Below, piece after piece: positions 24,592 to 32,934 of a stretch of 64,000 bases of DNA. How positions within the stretch are numbered: position 1 is the stretch's first letter; every line of letters begins with the position of its first letter. A program made the position numbers and the translations under genes. Source of the DNA: Hymenobacter taeanensis (lineage in GTDB: Bacteria; Bacteroidota; Bacteroidia; Cytophagales; Hymenobacteraceae); contig NZ_CP053538.1 of NCBI RefSeq assembly GCF_013137895.1, positions 1-64,000 of the forward strand, read 5' to 3'. The notes beneath the pieces were generated by a model. That model saw nothing but the letters and a program-made list of their open reading frames with translations, did not search any database and had not been told where the DNA came from.

Positions 24592-25749
24592 CTATTTGCT
24601 CAGCTTATGGCCCCGGTACCCTCGAATGGCAATCGGAATCCATCCTAATACGGGAATAAAAAAGGTGAGGGTAAAGGGATTACGCCAAATCATGCGCCAG
24701 TAAGCCCCGGGGCTACGCAGGTCCAGGTCAAAGTCGCGGCGACCATTGCGCACGTATTGGCGCTCAAACTCCTGAAATAGCGCGGGCCAGGCCCAAGGCA
24801 GAAAAAACGGAAAGAACCGCCGGTTCTCCTTCATGCGCTGCCATAGCTCCCGCCACTGGTAGGGGTGCTGACCGTGCTTCTGCACGGCTGCGTCAAGCTC
24901 TTGCTGCATCTGCCGCCGCACCTGCTCAGAAAGCGCTTCGTAGTCGGTGCGATTGAGCTCGTTTAAAGGCTTATTTGTCAACTCATAGGGCCTGATGCGC
25001 GTGCCCAGCACAAAGGTGAGCTTGGCCGGATATGCCATGTAAAAAAACCATGGCTGTAGCAGCACCATTAGCAGAATGGGACCCACCGGGATAAAGGGTA
25101 TCCCTATTTTCTTGCTCAAACGGTTTACCCAATCCCAGCTATAGGTGTAGGGGTTGAGATACTCACCGTTGATGGTGTAGAATGGGATAATATCGGTGTG
25201 GTGCTGGATGCCGAGCCGCACAATGCTGGTGGCCAGGCGCTGCAGCTTGTACTTACGGTTGAACCCCTTGCCGATGCCGGGCACACCCTCGGGGTAGAGC
25301 ATCAGGTTGTGGTCGTTGTAGAACATCATGGTTTCAAAGTTGAGCGTGGTGGCATCCACGCAGCCACTTTTCTTCCAGAAGTTCTTAACCAAAAAGGGGT
25401 TCATCAGCACCGACTGCGAGAGCATGGGCGCCGAGAGTGGCCTAGGGAGGTGGCGCAGGTCGGGGAGGCGGCGCCACATGTGCGAGAGGGCCACAATGGC
25501 ATCCCAGGGGAAGGCCATGCCGGAGTGGTTAGAGGCAAAGAGCAGGGGCCGCTCGGGGTTGTTGCGCTGCGGAAAATCCTCAAAACCCACGAGCTTCGAC
25601 CGAAACCACACCCTATCCAGTAGCTGCAGAATATTCCGATCCAGCGTTTCTACAAAGTCGTCGTCGAAATAATCGGAGTAGATGTGCTGGTTTGCCAAGA
25701 TGGCGGGCGTCGGCTGGGGCAGCGCAGTGGGCGGAGAAGCCGTGGGCAT
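24592..25749 (-). CDS. PlsC-type glycerophosphate acyltransferase-like protein
   Basis: A 385-residue member of the lysophosphatidic acid acyltransferase superfamily, which moves acyl chains onto glycerolipids at the inner face of the membrane. The catalytic-type motif appears as NHSGMAFPWD (the HX4D form is modified, with His followed by SGMAFPWD) and the substrate motif as LYPEGVPGIGK. A hydrophobic segment (GPILLMVLLQPWFFYMAYP) and a C-terminal hydrophobic segment (LTFFIPVLGWIPIAI) suggest membrane association. It is longer than classical PlsC, with extra N- and C-terminal parts, so the exact acceptor is uncertain. Confidence 0.82.
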   Translation of the reverse strand: MPTASPPTALPQPTPAILANQHIYSDYFDDDFVETLDRNILQLLDRVWFRSKLVGFEDFPQRNNPERPLLFASNHSGMAFPWDAIVALSHMWRRLPDLRHLPRPLSAPMLSQSVLMNPFLVKNFWKKSGCVDATTLNFETMMFYNDHNLMLYPEGVPGIGKGFNRKYKLQRLATSIVRLGIQHHTDIIPFYTINGEYLNPYTYSWDWVNRLSKKIGIPFIPVGPILLMVLLQPWFFYMAYPAKLTFVLGTRIRPYELTNKPLNELNRTDYEALSEQVRRQMQQELDAAVQKHGQHPYQWRELWQRMKENRRFFPFFLPWAWPALFQEFERQYVRNGRRDFDLDLRSPGAYWRMIWRNPFTLTFFIPVLGWIPIAIRGYRGHKLSK

Positions 25750-25935
25750 TGGGCGGGCAGGATAGTGAAGGGCGGAGCTTCTAAATGTAAGTAATTAGCC
25801 GCTGAGGCCGGTATGCCGCTAACAGATATGGTTGAGTTTGGTCTGCTGGCCAATACTTTTGAGAGCCAGGCTGGATAACGTATCTCGCAGCAGGCCCAAG
25901 CTACAAACGGCCGAGTGCTCCGTCAGTAGACCCGC

Positions 25936-27231
25936 TCAAATCTGGCGTTGTAAGCGGATAGCCGTGGTATATAGCTTTCCGGAGGGGCGGCGCAGTACCA
26001 ACAGCAGCATTCGGTTGTGGTAAGAGCGGAACATGTTGTTGATTTGGGTCATGTTCATCTGGGCCGTCGGGACCAAATTGATGGAAACCAGTTCATCATT
26101 GGTCTCCAGGCCCGCTACTTCCGCCGGCGAATCGGGCTGAATTTTCCCCACTACGTAGCGGCGAAGCTCAGGCCCGGCGGCTACCAGATCAAAGCCGCTC
26201 ATATCATGCTCAAACGGCTGCCGAAAGGTACTGTTGGGGCGCAAAAGCAAACGATTGTGGGTGTAATCAATGATCACCACGAACCGCTTCAGGAGCTCAA
26301 ACCCCAGGTTGCCGTTCCGGAACACGTCGGCCCGTTGGGCTACGTCGGCGGCATCGGGGAATGAAGTAAGCAACGAGGGCACCCGGTAACGACCGATGCG
26401 CAGCGCAGTTATGCGCCCCAGATATCCATTAATGTAGCCATTGAGGCCCCGCCCCAGTTGGGTACGCAGATGCTGAGCCGGTAGCTTTAATTGGTCGTTG
26501 GAAGTGGTTTCCAGTGAAAGGGCATGGCCTGCGCCGGTATCAAGCACTAGCTTCAGGGGCAGCGTTAGGGAGTCGTTGAGCGTAACGGGCAGCGTAACGT
26601 AGGTTTTGTTGCCTTCAATATCCAGCGGAATGCGGGCCCACCGCCGCCCGCGCGGCGCTTGGTATGTTTCGGGGTTGCGGAATACTACCTCCTGCTCCTG
26701 CGGGCGAATTTCAACCACAAAGCTGCGGAATATATCGGCGCCAAGCAGCCCATGAATGGGCATACCCACGTACCCCGACAGGTTTAATACGTCGTTTGAC
26801 AACAGCAGCATGGGGAGCGATGCGCAGTGCAGCCCGGTCAGCTCCACGCGCATGCTATCCACTAAAAAGCCTTCCAGTGGCTCCTCCTCTCCCGCCCCGG
26901 CAATCAGGAACCGTTGTTTGGTACGCAGGTGCAGTTGTTGGCGCAGGGTGGCATCAGTGATGAGCGAGGTATTGATGCCGGTATCGAGCAGAAAATTGAA
27001 GGGCCCCTGCCCATTCAGCCGGAGCGGAATAACCACTAAATTCCGCTGCATAAATACGGGTATCCGGACTTTGCTGGCCTGTGCGTCATTAAACTGGAAT
27101 GGCCCAGGCTGGGCAGCTGCCGGCACAGCTAACAGCCCCCACACGCAGCATAGTACTGCCAGCGGCAGGCTCAACCACGCCGCCCTAGCGCGGCCCCTGA
27201 ACAGCCATATAAACACAACGCGCAACGGCAT
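25936..27231 (-). CDS. Exported retropepsin-like aspartic protease with PDZ domain
   Basis: From the ATG at 27231 the product has 431 residues and a signal peptide (SLPLAVLCCVWGLLAVPAAAQ). Two aspartyl-protease half-domains are seen: FLLDTGINTSLI and LVLDTGAGHALSL, each with the D-T/S-G active-site motif. A C-terminal PDZ domain follows (IQPDSPAEVAGLETNDELVSIN). This is the common Bacteroidota aspartyl protease-PDZ layout, which acts in the periplasm or on the surface. Substrates are unknown. An earlier in-frame start at 27273 is less likely, because it only lengthens the hydrophobic lead. Confidence 0.88.
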   Translation of the reverse strand: MPLRVVFIWLFRGRARAAWLSLPLAVLCCVWGLLAVPAAAQPGPFQFNDAQASKVRIPVFMQRNLVVIPLRLNGQGPFNFLLDTGINTSLITDATLRQQLHLRTKQRFLIAGAGEEEPLEGFLVDSMRVELTGLHCASLPMLLLSNDVLNLSGYVGMPIHGLLGADIFRSFVVEIRPQEQEVVFRNPETYQAPRGRRWARIPLDIEGNKTYVTLPVTLNDSLTLPLKLVLDTGAGHALSLETTSNDQLKLPAQHLRTQLGRGLNGYINGYLGRITALRIGRYRVPSLLTSFPDAADVAQRADVFRNGNLGFELLKRFVVIIDYTHNRLLLRPNSTFRQPFEHDMSGFDLVAAGPELRRYVVGKIQPDSPAEVAGLETNDELVSINLVPTAQMNMTQINNMFRSYHNRMLLLVLRRPSGKLYTTAIRLQRQI

Positions 27232-27358
27232 AGGGAAGATGTGCAAGCTGGGTAAGATACTTAAAAAAAGCACTTACTGTATCCCAGCCGGCCCCTATTT
27301 TTCTCCCTGCCTGGCCTAGAAATACTATTTTTCAGCTCAATCTTTTGTACGCACAAGC

Positions 27359-28441
27359 TTACTGCTTATCAGCCACCAGGGGCTCCCAGGTACCTTGCGG
27401 CGCGTATCGTAGCTCGCCGCTTGCAATGTGCAGTGGAGCCTCTACATTGTTATGATACAACTGCCCGGTACCTAGCCCCTGCGGGAAACCCGGTTGGGCA
27501 TAGGAGCCGGCAAACTGACTGATGGCATTCAGCCCGACATTAGATTCCAGCGCTGAGGTAAGCCAGGATGCCACACCGCGCTGCCGGGCGGCCGTTTGCC
27601 ACTCTAGCGCGGCTCCTAGGCCACCTAATAAAGTAGGCTTCAGAATAACGTAGGCCGGTTTGATCTGGTCAAGCAGCGCCTCCTGGTCCTGGGCATTGGT
27701 TACGCCAATCAGTTCCTCGTCTAGTGCCACGGGCACTGCTGCTTGCTGGCATAATTCGGCCATTGCCGACCATTGCCCGGCCTGAATGGGCTGCTCAATG
27801 GAGTGTAGAGCAAATTCAGCCAAGCGCTCTAGCTTGCCGAGCGCCTCCGTGGGGGCAAAAGCTCCGTTGGCATCTACCCGCAGCGTCAGGCGCTCAGGTC
27901 CGGCCACGGCCCGTATTTCGCGCAGCAGCTGCAGCTCCAGATCAAAGTCTAGGCTCCCGATTTTAAGCTTGAGGCAGGAGTATCCTTCCGCTAGCTTCTT
28001 CTCAATCTGTTGGCGCATGAATGCGGCATCGCCCATCCAAACTAGTCCGTTGATGGGAATGCCGGCTTCGCCGCGGCTGAAGGCGTTATCGTAGAGGCAG
28101 CGACGCCCACCGTTCTGCCAGTCTAGCGTAGCCGTTTCCAGGGCAAAGCGCAAGCTAGGCCACTCCAGGCCCACTAAAGCGGCGGCTTCTTCGGGTAACA
28201 GCTCCCGCAGCTGGCGCCGGTTAAATTCACGGCAAAAACCCTCCAGCGTAGCATCAAAGTCGGGCCGATGATCGGGGCTGAGCCCGGCAAGTGGGGCTGC
28301 CTCCCCCAGGCCAGATACGTCGGGCCGAGAACTGTCGTAGAGGTGGAGGTAATGCGCCACATGCTCGGTGAGGGCTCCTCTTGAGGTGCGAGCCGGGAAG
28401 TTGAAGCGCAAGACGCGGCGCGAAGTACTCAGTTGCAGCAT
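27359..28441 (-). CDS. menC: o-Succinylbenzoate synthase (enolase superfamily)
   Basis: A 360-residue enzyme from the ATG at 28441. MenC makes o-succinylbenzoate for menaquinone, the main respiratory quinone of Bacteroidota. The enolase-superfamily residues are visible: the KLKIG lysine pair, the metal ligands Asp in RVDANGAF, Glu in SIEQPI and Asp in ALDEELI, and the second base Lys in VILKPTLLGG. The tail ALESNVGLNAISQFAG is typical for MenC. Dipeptide epimerases share the fold, so the substrate is inferred from these residues; no other men gene is nearby. Confidence 0.88.
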   Translation of the reverse strand: MLQLSTSRRVLRFNFPARTSRGALTEHVAHYLHLYDSSRPDVSGLGEAAPLAGLSPDHRPDFDATLEGFCREFNRRQLRELLPEEAAALVGLEWPSLRFALETATLDWQNGGRRCLYDNAFSRGEAGIPINGLVWMGDAAFMRQQIEKKLAEGYSCLKLKIGSLDFDLELQLLREIRAVAGPERLTLRVDANGAFAPTEALGKLERLAEFALHSIEQPIQAGQWSAMAELCQQAAVPVALDEELIGVTNAQDQEALLDQIKPAYVILKPTLLGGLGAALEWQTAARQRGVASWLTSALESNVGLNAISQFAGSYAQPGFPQGLGTGQLYHNNVEAPLHIASGELRYAPQGTWEPLVADKQ

Positions 28442-28553
28442 GCGGGTAAGGTTGCGGTGGGCTGAAAGAATACAAGTGTACGCAGAGACCAGGGTTTTGT
28501 AGGCCGGGTCAGCTGTAGGCCAGTAGCTGGCTGGCATTGGCCCCAACGAAACA

Positions 28554-28584
28554 CAGCCCCTATACCACGGAGGTATAAGGGCTG
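28554..28584 (-). terminator. Imperfect hairpin after the KGG gene
   Basis: CAGCCCCTATACC pairs with GGTATAAGGGCTG, with a mismatch and an ACGGA loop. It lies between the KGG-gene stop (28640) and menC (28441 start), in the minus-strand sense. Confidence 0.5.
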
Positions 28585-28639
28585 CACGCAGCCTGCATTC
28601 AGCAGGCTTTCAACATTGTGTAGAGCTACAGTGCCAGGG

Positions 28640-28891
28640 CTAGCTCTCCTTTTCAGAGGTGTTACGGCTCCGGCTGGCCTGGCCTCCTTTGCGGCCGGCC
28701 TCACGGGCTTCCTCAGAGGTAAACCGGTGGCCCCGGCCGCTTTGGTGAGAGGCCCGGCCGCCCTCGCTGGCAATACGGCGCTGTTGGGCGGGGTCCATGG
28801 CGGCAAAGCCGCGGGCGCGCTTTGCGGGTGGATTATCGGAATTAGAATTTGCGGGGCGGGCGGAAGTAGATGCGGAACGTTTGGTCAGCAT
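28640..28891 (-). CDS. KGG-repeat general stress protein
   Basis: An 83-residue, very basic and hydrophilic protein. It contains GGRASHQ and EAGRKGGQAS, the KGG/GG motifs of the con-10/GsiB-like stress protein family, preceded by a GFAAMDPAQQRRIASEGG unit typical of YciG-type proteins. Such proteins are hydrophilins induced by desiccation, starvation or general stress. There is no signal peptide. It is divergent from egtB with 255 bases between starts, so the promoter regions are adjacent; co-regulation with ergothioneine synthesis is possible but not shown. Confidence 0.85.
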   Translation of the reverse strand: MLTKRSASTSARPANSNSDNPPAKRARGFAAMDPAQQRRIASEGGRASHQSGRGHRFTSEEAREAGRKGGQASRSRNTSEKES

Positions 28892-29146
28892 AGCGGTGAT
28901 TATGAGTGGGACGTAAGAGCAAGCCTGGGCCTTATAATCAGCCTTTTCAGGAGTTTGCGTCAGTCAAGATGACCGTAATACTGGACAATACCCTTGCCTT
29001 ATTGTAAAATACCGCTTAGTACTGAGCAGCTCGTCAGTAATAATACCTATCCGTATTGCTGAGCTCCGTACAATCCGCTAATTGCCCGCTTTCGTAACCA
29101 GATGGTTGAGTTTCTAGTTACTCGTTTAAGCCCTTCCCGCTTCACT

Positions 29147-30442
29147 ATGTCTACTACTATTCCCGCGGTTTCTACCGCCGCTGCCACATCTCAGGTACTG
29201 GTTACGCGCTTCCAGGCCATCCGTCGCCAGTCTGTTGCGCTGTGCCGCCCGTTGCTACCCGAGGATACGGTAGTGCAGCCCATGCTGGATGTAAGCCCGC
29301 CCAAGTGGCATCTGGCGCATACTACCTGGTTCTGGGAAACCTTTTTGCTGCGTGAGTACCTGCCGGGGTATCAGCTCTTCCACCCCGACTACGCCTTTCT
29401 CTTTAACTCCTACTACAACTCCCTGGGCTCACGCGTAAACCGCGCCGACCGGGGTACGATTTCCAGGCCCCCGCTCAGCGACGTGTATGCCTACCGCACC
29501 TACGTTGATAAGCACATGGAGCAACTGCTGGCACTGCAAGACACACTACCCGCCGCCTTTGCGGAAGTGCTGGAGCTAGGCCTGCAGCACGAACAGCAGC
29601 ACCAGGAGCTACTAGCCACCGATATTAAGTATATTCTGAGCACCAGCCCGCTGGCGCCTGCTTACCAAGAAGCGCCGGTTCAGCGGGCAGTGGCGGCGGT
29701 ACCGGCGGCGGCTTGGCTGCCCGTTCCGGGCGGGGTGCACACCATTGGGTTTGAAGGAACGGGTTTCTGTTTCGACAATGAGCTAGCCCGGCACAAGGTG
29801 TACGTAGACGACTTTGAGCTGCAAAACCGCCTCGTTACCAATGCAGAGTTCCTGGAATTTATAGAAGCCGGCGGCTATCAGAATTTCCGGTATTGGATGG
29901 GCGAAGGCTGGGACCTGGTGCAGAGCCAGCACTGGACGGCTCCTCTCTACTGGATAAAGCAAGACAACGGTTGGCACCGCTTTACGCACCATGGCCTGGT
30001 GCCCATAGAGCTGGCCGCGCCCGTAACGCACGTTAGCTTTTATGAGGCTGATGCCTACGCTCAGTGGCGTGGCCTACGCTTGCCCTCTGAGCAGGAATGG
30101 GAAATTGCGGCCCGCCACTTCGGGGCCACGCCTCAGGGCGGCACTTTCCTGGAAAGCAGCCTCCTAGACCCGCAACCTCTGGCTCCCGATGCCGACCCTA
30201 CCCAGTGCCACCAGCTGCTGGGCGATGTCTGGGAATGGACCTACTCTGCCTATCATGCTTACCCCGGTTACCAACGGGCAGCGGGCGCCCTCGGTGAGTA
30301 CAACGGCAAGTTTATGGTTAACCAGCTAGTATTGCGCGGTGGCTCCTGCGCCACTCCTGAGAGTCACATCCGGATAACTTACCGCAACTTCTTCCACGCC
30401 GATAAGCGCTGGCAGTTCACCGGTATTCGGTTGGCGCGCTAG
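29147..30442 (+). CDS. egtB: Ergothioneine biosynthesis protein EgtB
   Basis: Non-heme iron sulfoxide synthase that oxidatively joins a thiol donor to trimethylhistidine. The 431-residue product, from the ATG at 29147, has an N-terminal DinB-like helical domain with the iron ligands His58 (HLAH) and His148/His152 (HEQQH), then a formylglycine-generating-enzyme-like domain with GDVWEWTYSAY and a C-terminal YRNFFHADKRWQFTGIRLAR, typical of EgtB. An upstream ATG at 29102 is possible but adds 15 unconserved residues. egtD lies downstream on the same strand. No separate gamma-glutamylcysteine ligase (EgtA) or EgtC is nearby, so a sulfur donor other than gamma-glutamylcysteine is possible. Confidence 0.93.
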   Translation: MSTTIPAVSTAAATSQVLVTRFQAIRRQSVALCRPLLPEDTVVQPMLDVSPPKWHLAHTTWFWETFLLREYLPGYQLFHPDYAFLFNSYYNSLGSRVNRADRGTISRPPLSDVYAYRTYVDKHMEQLLALQDTLPAAFAEVLELGLQHEQQHQELLATDIKYILSTSPLAPAYQEAPVQRAVAAVPAAAWLPVPGGVHTIGFEGTGFCFDNELARHKVYVDDFELQNRLVTNAEFLEFIEAGGYQNFRYWMGEGWDLVQSQHWTAPLYWIKQDNGWHRFTHHGLVPIELAAPVTHVSFYEADAYAQWRGLRLPSEQEWEIAARHFGATPQGGTFLESSLLDPQPLAPDADPTQCHQLLGDVWEWTYSAYHAYPGYQRAAGALGEYNGKFMVNQLVLRGGSCATPESHIRITYRNFFHADKRWQFTGIRLAR

Positions 30443-30605
30443 CCTTGGGGTTACCCACTCGCCCTTTACGGAGCCAGGCCACCTCTCACGTACCCTAACT
30501 CCTCTCTCCCACATCTTATGGTCCCTCTAGGCCAGTTCCGTCTCTTATGAGCTCTTTACTCATGACATCATCTCCTGACACAGTTGCTACCCCACCCGCC
30601 CCGCT

Positions 30606-31544
30606 TTGGTAGAGCACGTGCGGGAAGGGCTGCGCAAACCCTTTAAAACATTATCGTCGATGTACTTCTACGATGATGAGGGCAGCCGGCTGTTTCAGGA
30701 AATAATGGCGCTGCCAGAGTATTACCCTACCCGCACTGAGTTTGGGTTGCTTACAGAACACGCCGCAGCTATTTGTGCCGCCTTGCGCCCTACTAGCGGC
30801 GAGCCGTTTTACCTTCTGGAGCTAGGGGCCGGCGACGGCCTGAAAACGAAAATCCTGCTTCGTCATTTGCTGGAGCAGGGGGCGCAGTTTACCTACGTGC
30901 CCGTAGATATTTCCACGGGCGCGCTAGATGGCTTATCGGCGGCGCTGCAGGCAGAGCTGCCTGGCCTAGCCGTGGAGCCAGTGGTGGCTGATTACGCCGA
31001 TGCCTTAACCCTAATGGCCTCCCGCCCGGGACGTAAGGCAGTGCTCTTTTTGGGCTCAAACATTGGTAATTTTTTCCCGGCTGAGCGGCAGGCCTTTTTG
31101 CAGCGCTTGCGCCAGCCACTCACCTCCGACGACCGGCTCCTGATTGGCTTCGATCTGCAGAAAGACCCACGCCAGATTCGGGCGGCGTATGATGACGCGC
31201 AGGGCGTAACGGCAGCCTTCAACCTAAACCTGCTGCGCCGCCTGAACCGGGAGCTACAGGCTGATTTTGACCTGACTGCCTGGCAGCATTACACCGATTA
31301 CGACCCCTTCACGGGGGCCGTGCGCTCTTTCTTGGTGAGCACCAAGGCCCAGACCGTACACATGGCCGCTATTGCTGAAAGTGTGGATTTTGCCGCTTGG
31401 GAGATGATTCATACCGAAAACTCCTACAAGTTCACCCGCCCCCTGATTGAGAAGCTGGCCGCTGATGCAGGCTTTGCTATGCAAGAGTTCTTCACCGACA
31501 ACCAGGCGTTCTTTTCTGATGTTATCCTGACGCCGAAAGCCTAG
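30606..31544 (+). CDS. egtD: Histidine N-alpha-methyltransferase EgtD, 5' end probably frameshifted
   Basis: SAM-dependent enzyme that trimethylates histidine, the first step of ergothioneine synthesis. The open frame from TTG 30606 (312 residues) has the expected SSMYFYDDEGSRLFQEIM opening, YYPTRTEFGLL, the SAM motif LELGAGDG (71-78), and the C-terminal ending EFFTDNQAFFSDVILTP. Upstream, ATG codons at 30547 and 30562 head a different frame that ends at TAG in CTTTGGTAG. One extra T in the T3 run at 30605-30607 would join MSSLLMTSSPD...PAPLL directly to VEHVREGL, the normal start region. Either a one-base deletion or a sequencing error occurred, or translation begins at TTG 30606 or GTG 30618. 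Confidence 0.88.
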   Translation: MVEHVREGLRKPFKTLSSMYFYDDEGSRLFQEIMALPEYYPTRTEFGLLTEHAAAICAALRPTSGEPFYLLELGAGDGLKTKILLRHLLEQGAQFTYVPVDISTGALDGLSAALQAELPGLAVEPVVADYADALTLMASRPGRKAVLFLGSNIGNFFPAERQAFLQRLRQPLTSDDRLLIGFDLQKDPRQIRAAYDDAQGVTAAFNLNLLRRLNRELQADFDLTAWQHYTDYDPFTGAVRSFLVSTKAQTVHMAAIAESVDFAAWEMIHTENSYKFTRPLIEKLAADAGFAMQEFFTDNQAFFSDVILTPKA

Positions 31545-31729
31545 CCTTGCTGCTTACGGCTTGAAACCGGCCCTAATCACTTACGCCCAAACTCTTGGCG
31601 CGCGGGTAGTTGGGGCCGGTTTGTATAGGTATGGGTTGGGCTGAGCTCTTTGGCGTTGCGTTGCTCAGTAGCCTGGTACTACCTTGCACCTGCACAGCAC
31701 TACTAGCAGCGCACCTCACCTTTTCAGTA

Positions 31730-32821
31730 ATGCAAGAATCAATCAGCCTGGCTTCCGGCTACGGAAACTTTACGGTGCCTCCTGCCGCTGCCAAAGCAGC
31801 CATACGCCTTATTGAAGCCGGGCCGCTTCCGGCTGGTGATGCCGCAGGCCTGCCTGAACTGCGCGAAGCCCTGGCTCAGCGCTACGCTCCTTCCGTAACC
31901 GCTAGCCAGGTGGTGGTTACCCCCGGGGCAAAATCGGCGTTGTTTGCCCTGTTTAAAACGCTATTGCGCCCTCAGGATGAAGTACTGCTACCGCTGCCCA
32001 ATTGGTTTGGGTTTGGCGAGCTGATTGAGCGCGCTGGCGGAGTAGTACGGGCTTTGCCTCTCTCCCCCGAGAGCAATTTTGCCCTCACACCCGAAATTCT
32101 GGAGGCCGCCCTCACGCCTAGCACCCGCATTCTCCTTCTCTCAAACCCGAACAACCCCACAGGCAGGGTGTATAGCCACCAGGAGCTGGCGGCGCTGCTG
32201 CAGGTAACCCAGCGCTTTCCGGGGCTCTACGTGGTGTCAGATGAGATTTACGATCTAATCACGTTCGGACCTCAGCCGGTGCCCTCTCTCCTTGATTTCG
32301 CCGACCCGCACGAGCGACACGTTGTAGTTAATGGGTTCTCGAAGTCACTGGCCCTGATTGGCTGGGGTGTAGGGTACCTGGTGGCTCCTGCGGCCATAGC
32401 GGCTGCCTGCGCCGCTTGGCAGTATGCCACCAGCGTAGCCGTACCCGCACCCAATCAGCACGCCGCATTGGCCGCTACTCACGCTGCCCCCGCAATTGCC
32501 GCCGGGCTACTGGCCCAACTGCAGCCAACGCGTGCATTACTGCTGGCGGGGCTGGCTGCCCTACCCCTGGTGCCACCCACCCAGCCAGAAGGCACGTACT
32601 ATGTCTTTCCCGACTTCCGGGCTTACCTCAACCCTAAGCTCCCAGCCGCTGAGGCTGCCGCCGAGCTGGTGGCAAGCTTCCGGGAAGCAGGAGTACTGGT
32701 TGTAGATGGCACGAGCTGCGGGGCTCCCGGCTTCATGCGTATCTCCTACGCCGTTCCGGAAAGCTCGCTGCGTGAAGCAGTGGCCCGCATTGCCCGGGTG
32801 TTGGAGCAGCGCCGGAGTTAG
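31730..32821 (+). CDS. Class I PLP-dependent aminotransferase
   Basis: A 363-residue fold-type I PLP enzyme, from the ATG at 31730. Family marks are LLLSNPNNPTGRVYS, VSDEIYDLITF, and the Schiff-base lysine in VVNGFSKSLALIGWGVGYLV. Longer in-frame starts back to 31610 add a hydrophobic stretch that is probably not translated. It follows egtD on the same strand by 185 bases and precedes a MATE exporter. The family mostly transaminates aspartate or aromatic amino acids, but related proteins are C-S beta-lyases. A lyase role in the last ergothioneine step, in place of EgtE, is conceivable from position alone. Confidence 0.9.
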   Translation: MQESISLASGYGNFTVPPAAAKAAIRLIEAGPLPAGDAAGLPELREALAQRYAPSVTASQVVVTPGAKSALFALFKTLLRPQDEVLLPLPNWFGFGELIERAGGVVRALPLSPESNFALTPEILEAALTPSTRILLLSNPNNPTGRVYSHQELAALLQVTQRFPGLYVVSDEIYDLITFGPQPVPSLLDFADPHERHVVVNGFSKSLALIGWGVGYLVAPAAIAAACAAWQYATSVAVPAPNQHAALAATHAAPAIAAGLLAQLQPTRALLLAGLAALPLVPPTQPEGTYYVFPDFRAYLNPKLPAAEAAAELVASFREAGVLVVDGTSCGAPGFMRISYAVPESSLREAVARIARVLEQRRS

Positions 32822-32885
32822 TGGCCCTACCCGAATTCAGGCGCCAGCCCTGGTCACGCCAGATCATTTTATAACCGGGCGCCAG

Positions 32886-32912
32886 TTGGCCCAAAGAGGA
32901 GTGGTACCTTTG
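32886..32912 (+). promoter_or_regulatory. Bacteroidota promoter before the MATE gene
   Basis: TTGG at 32886 and TACCTTTG at 32905-32912 are separated by about 15 bases, matching the -33 TTG and -7 TAnnTTTG arrangement. The start codon follows at 32935, giving a short leader. Confidence 0.6.
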
Positions 32913-32934
32913 CGGCACTTTCGTTGTCGTTGTT

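Noticed and set aside
25936..27231. Retroelement origin for the retropepsin-like gene
   Set aside because: The DTG-type protease is joined to a signal peptide and a PDZ domain, the usual bacterial exported protease layout, with no reverse transcriptase nearby.
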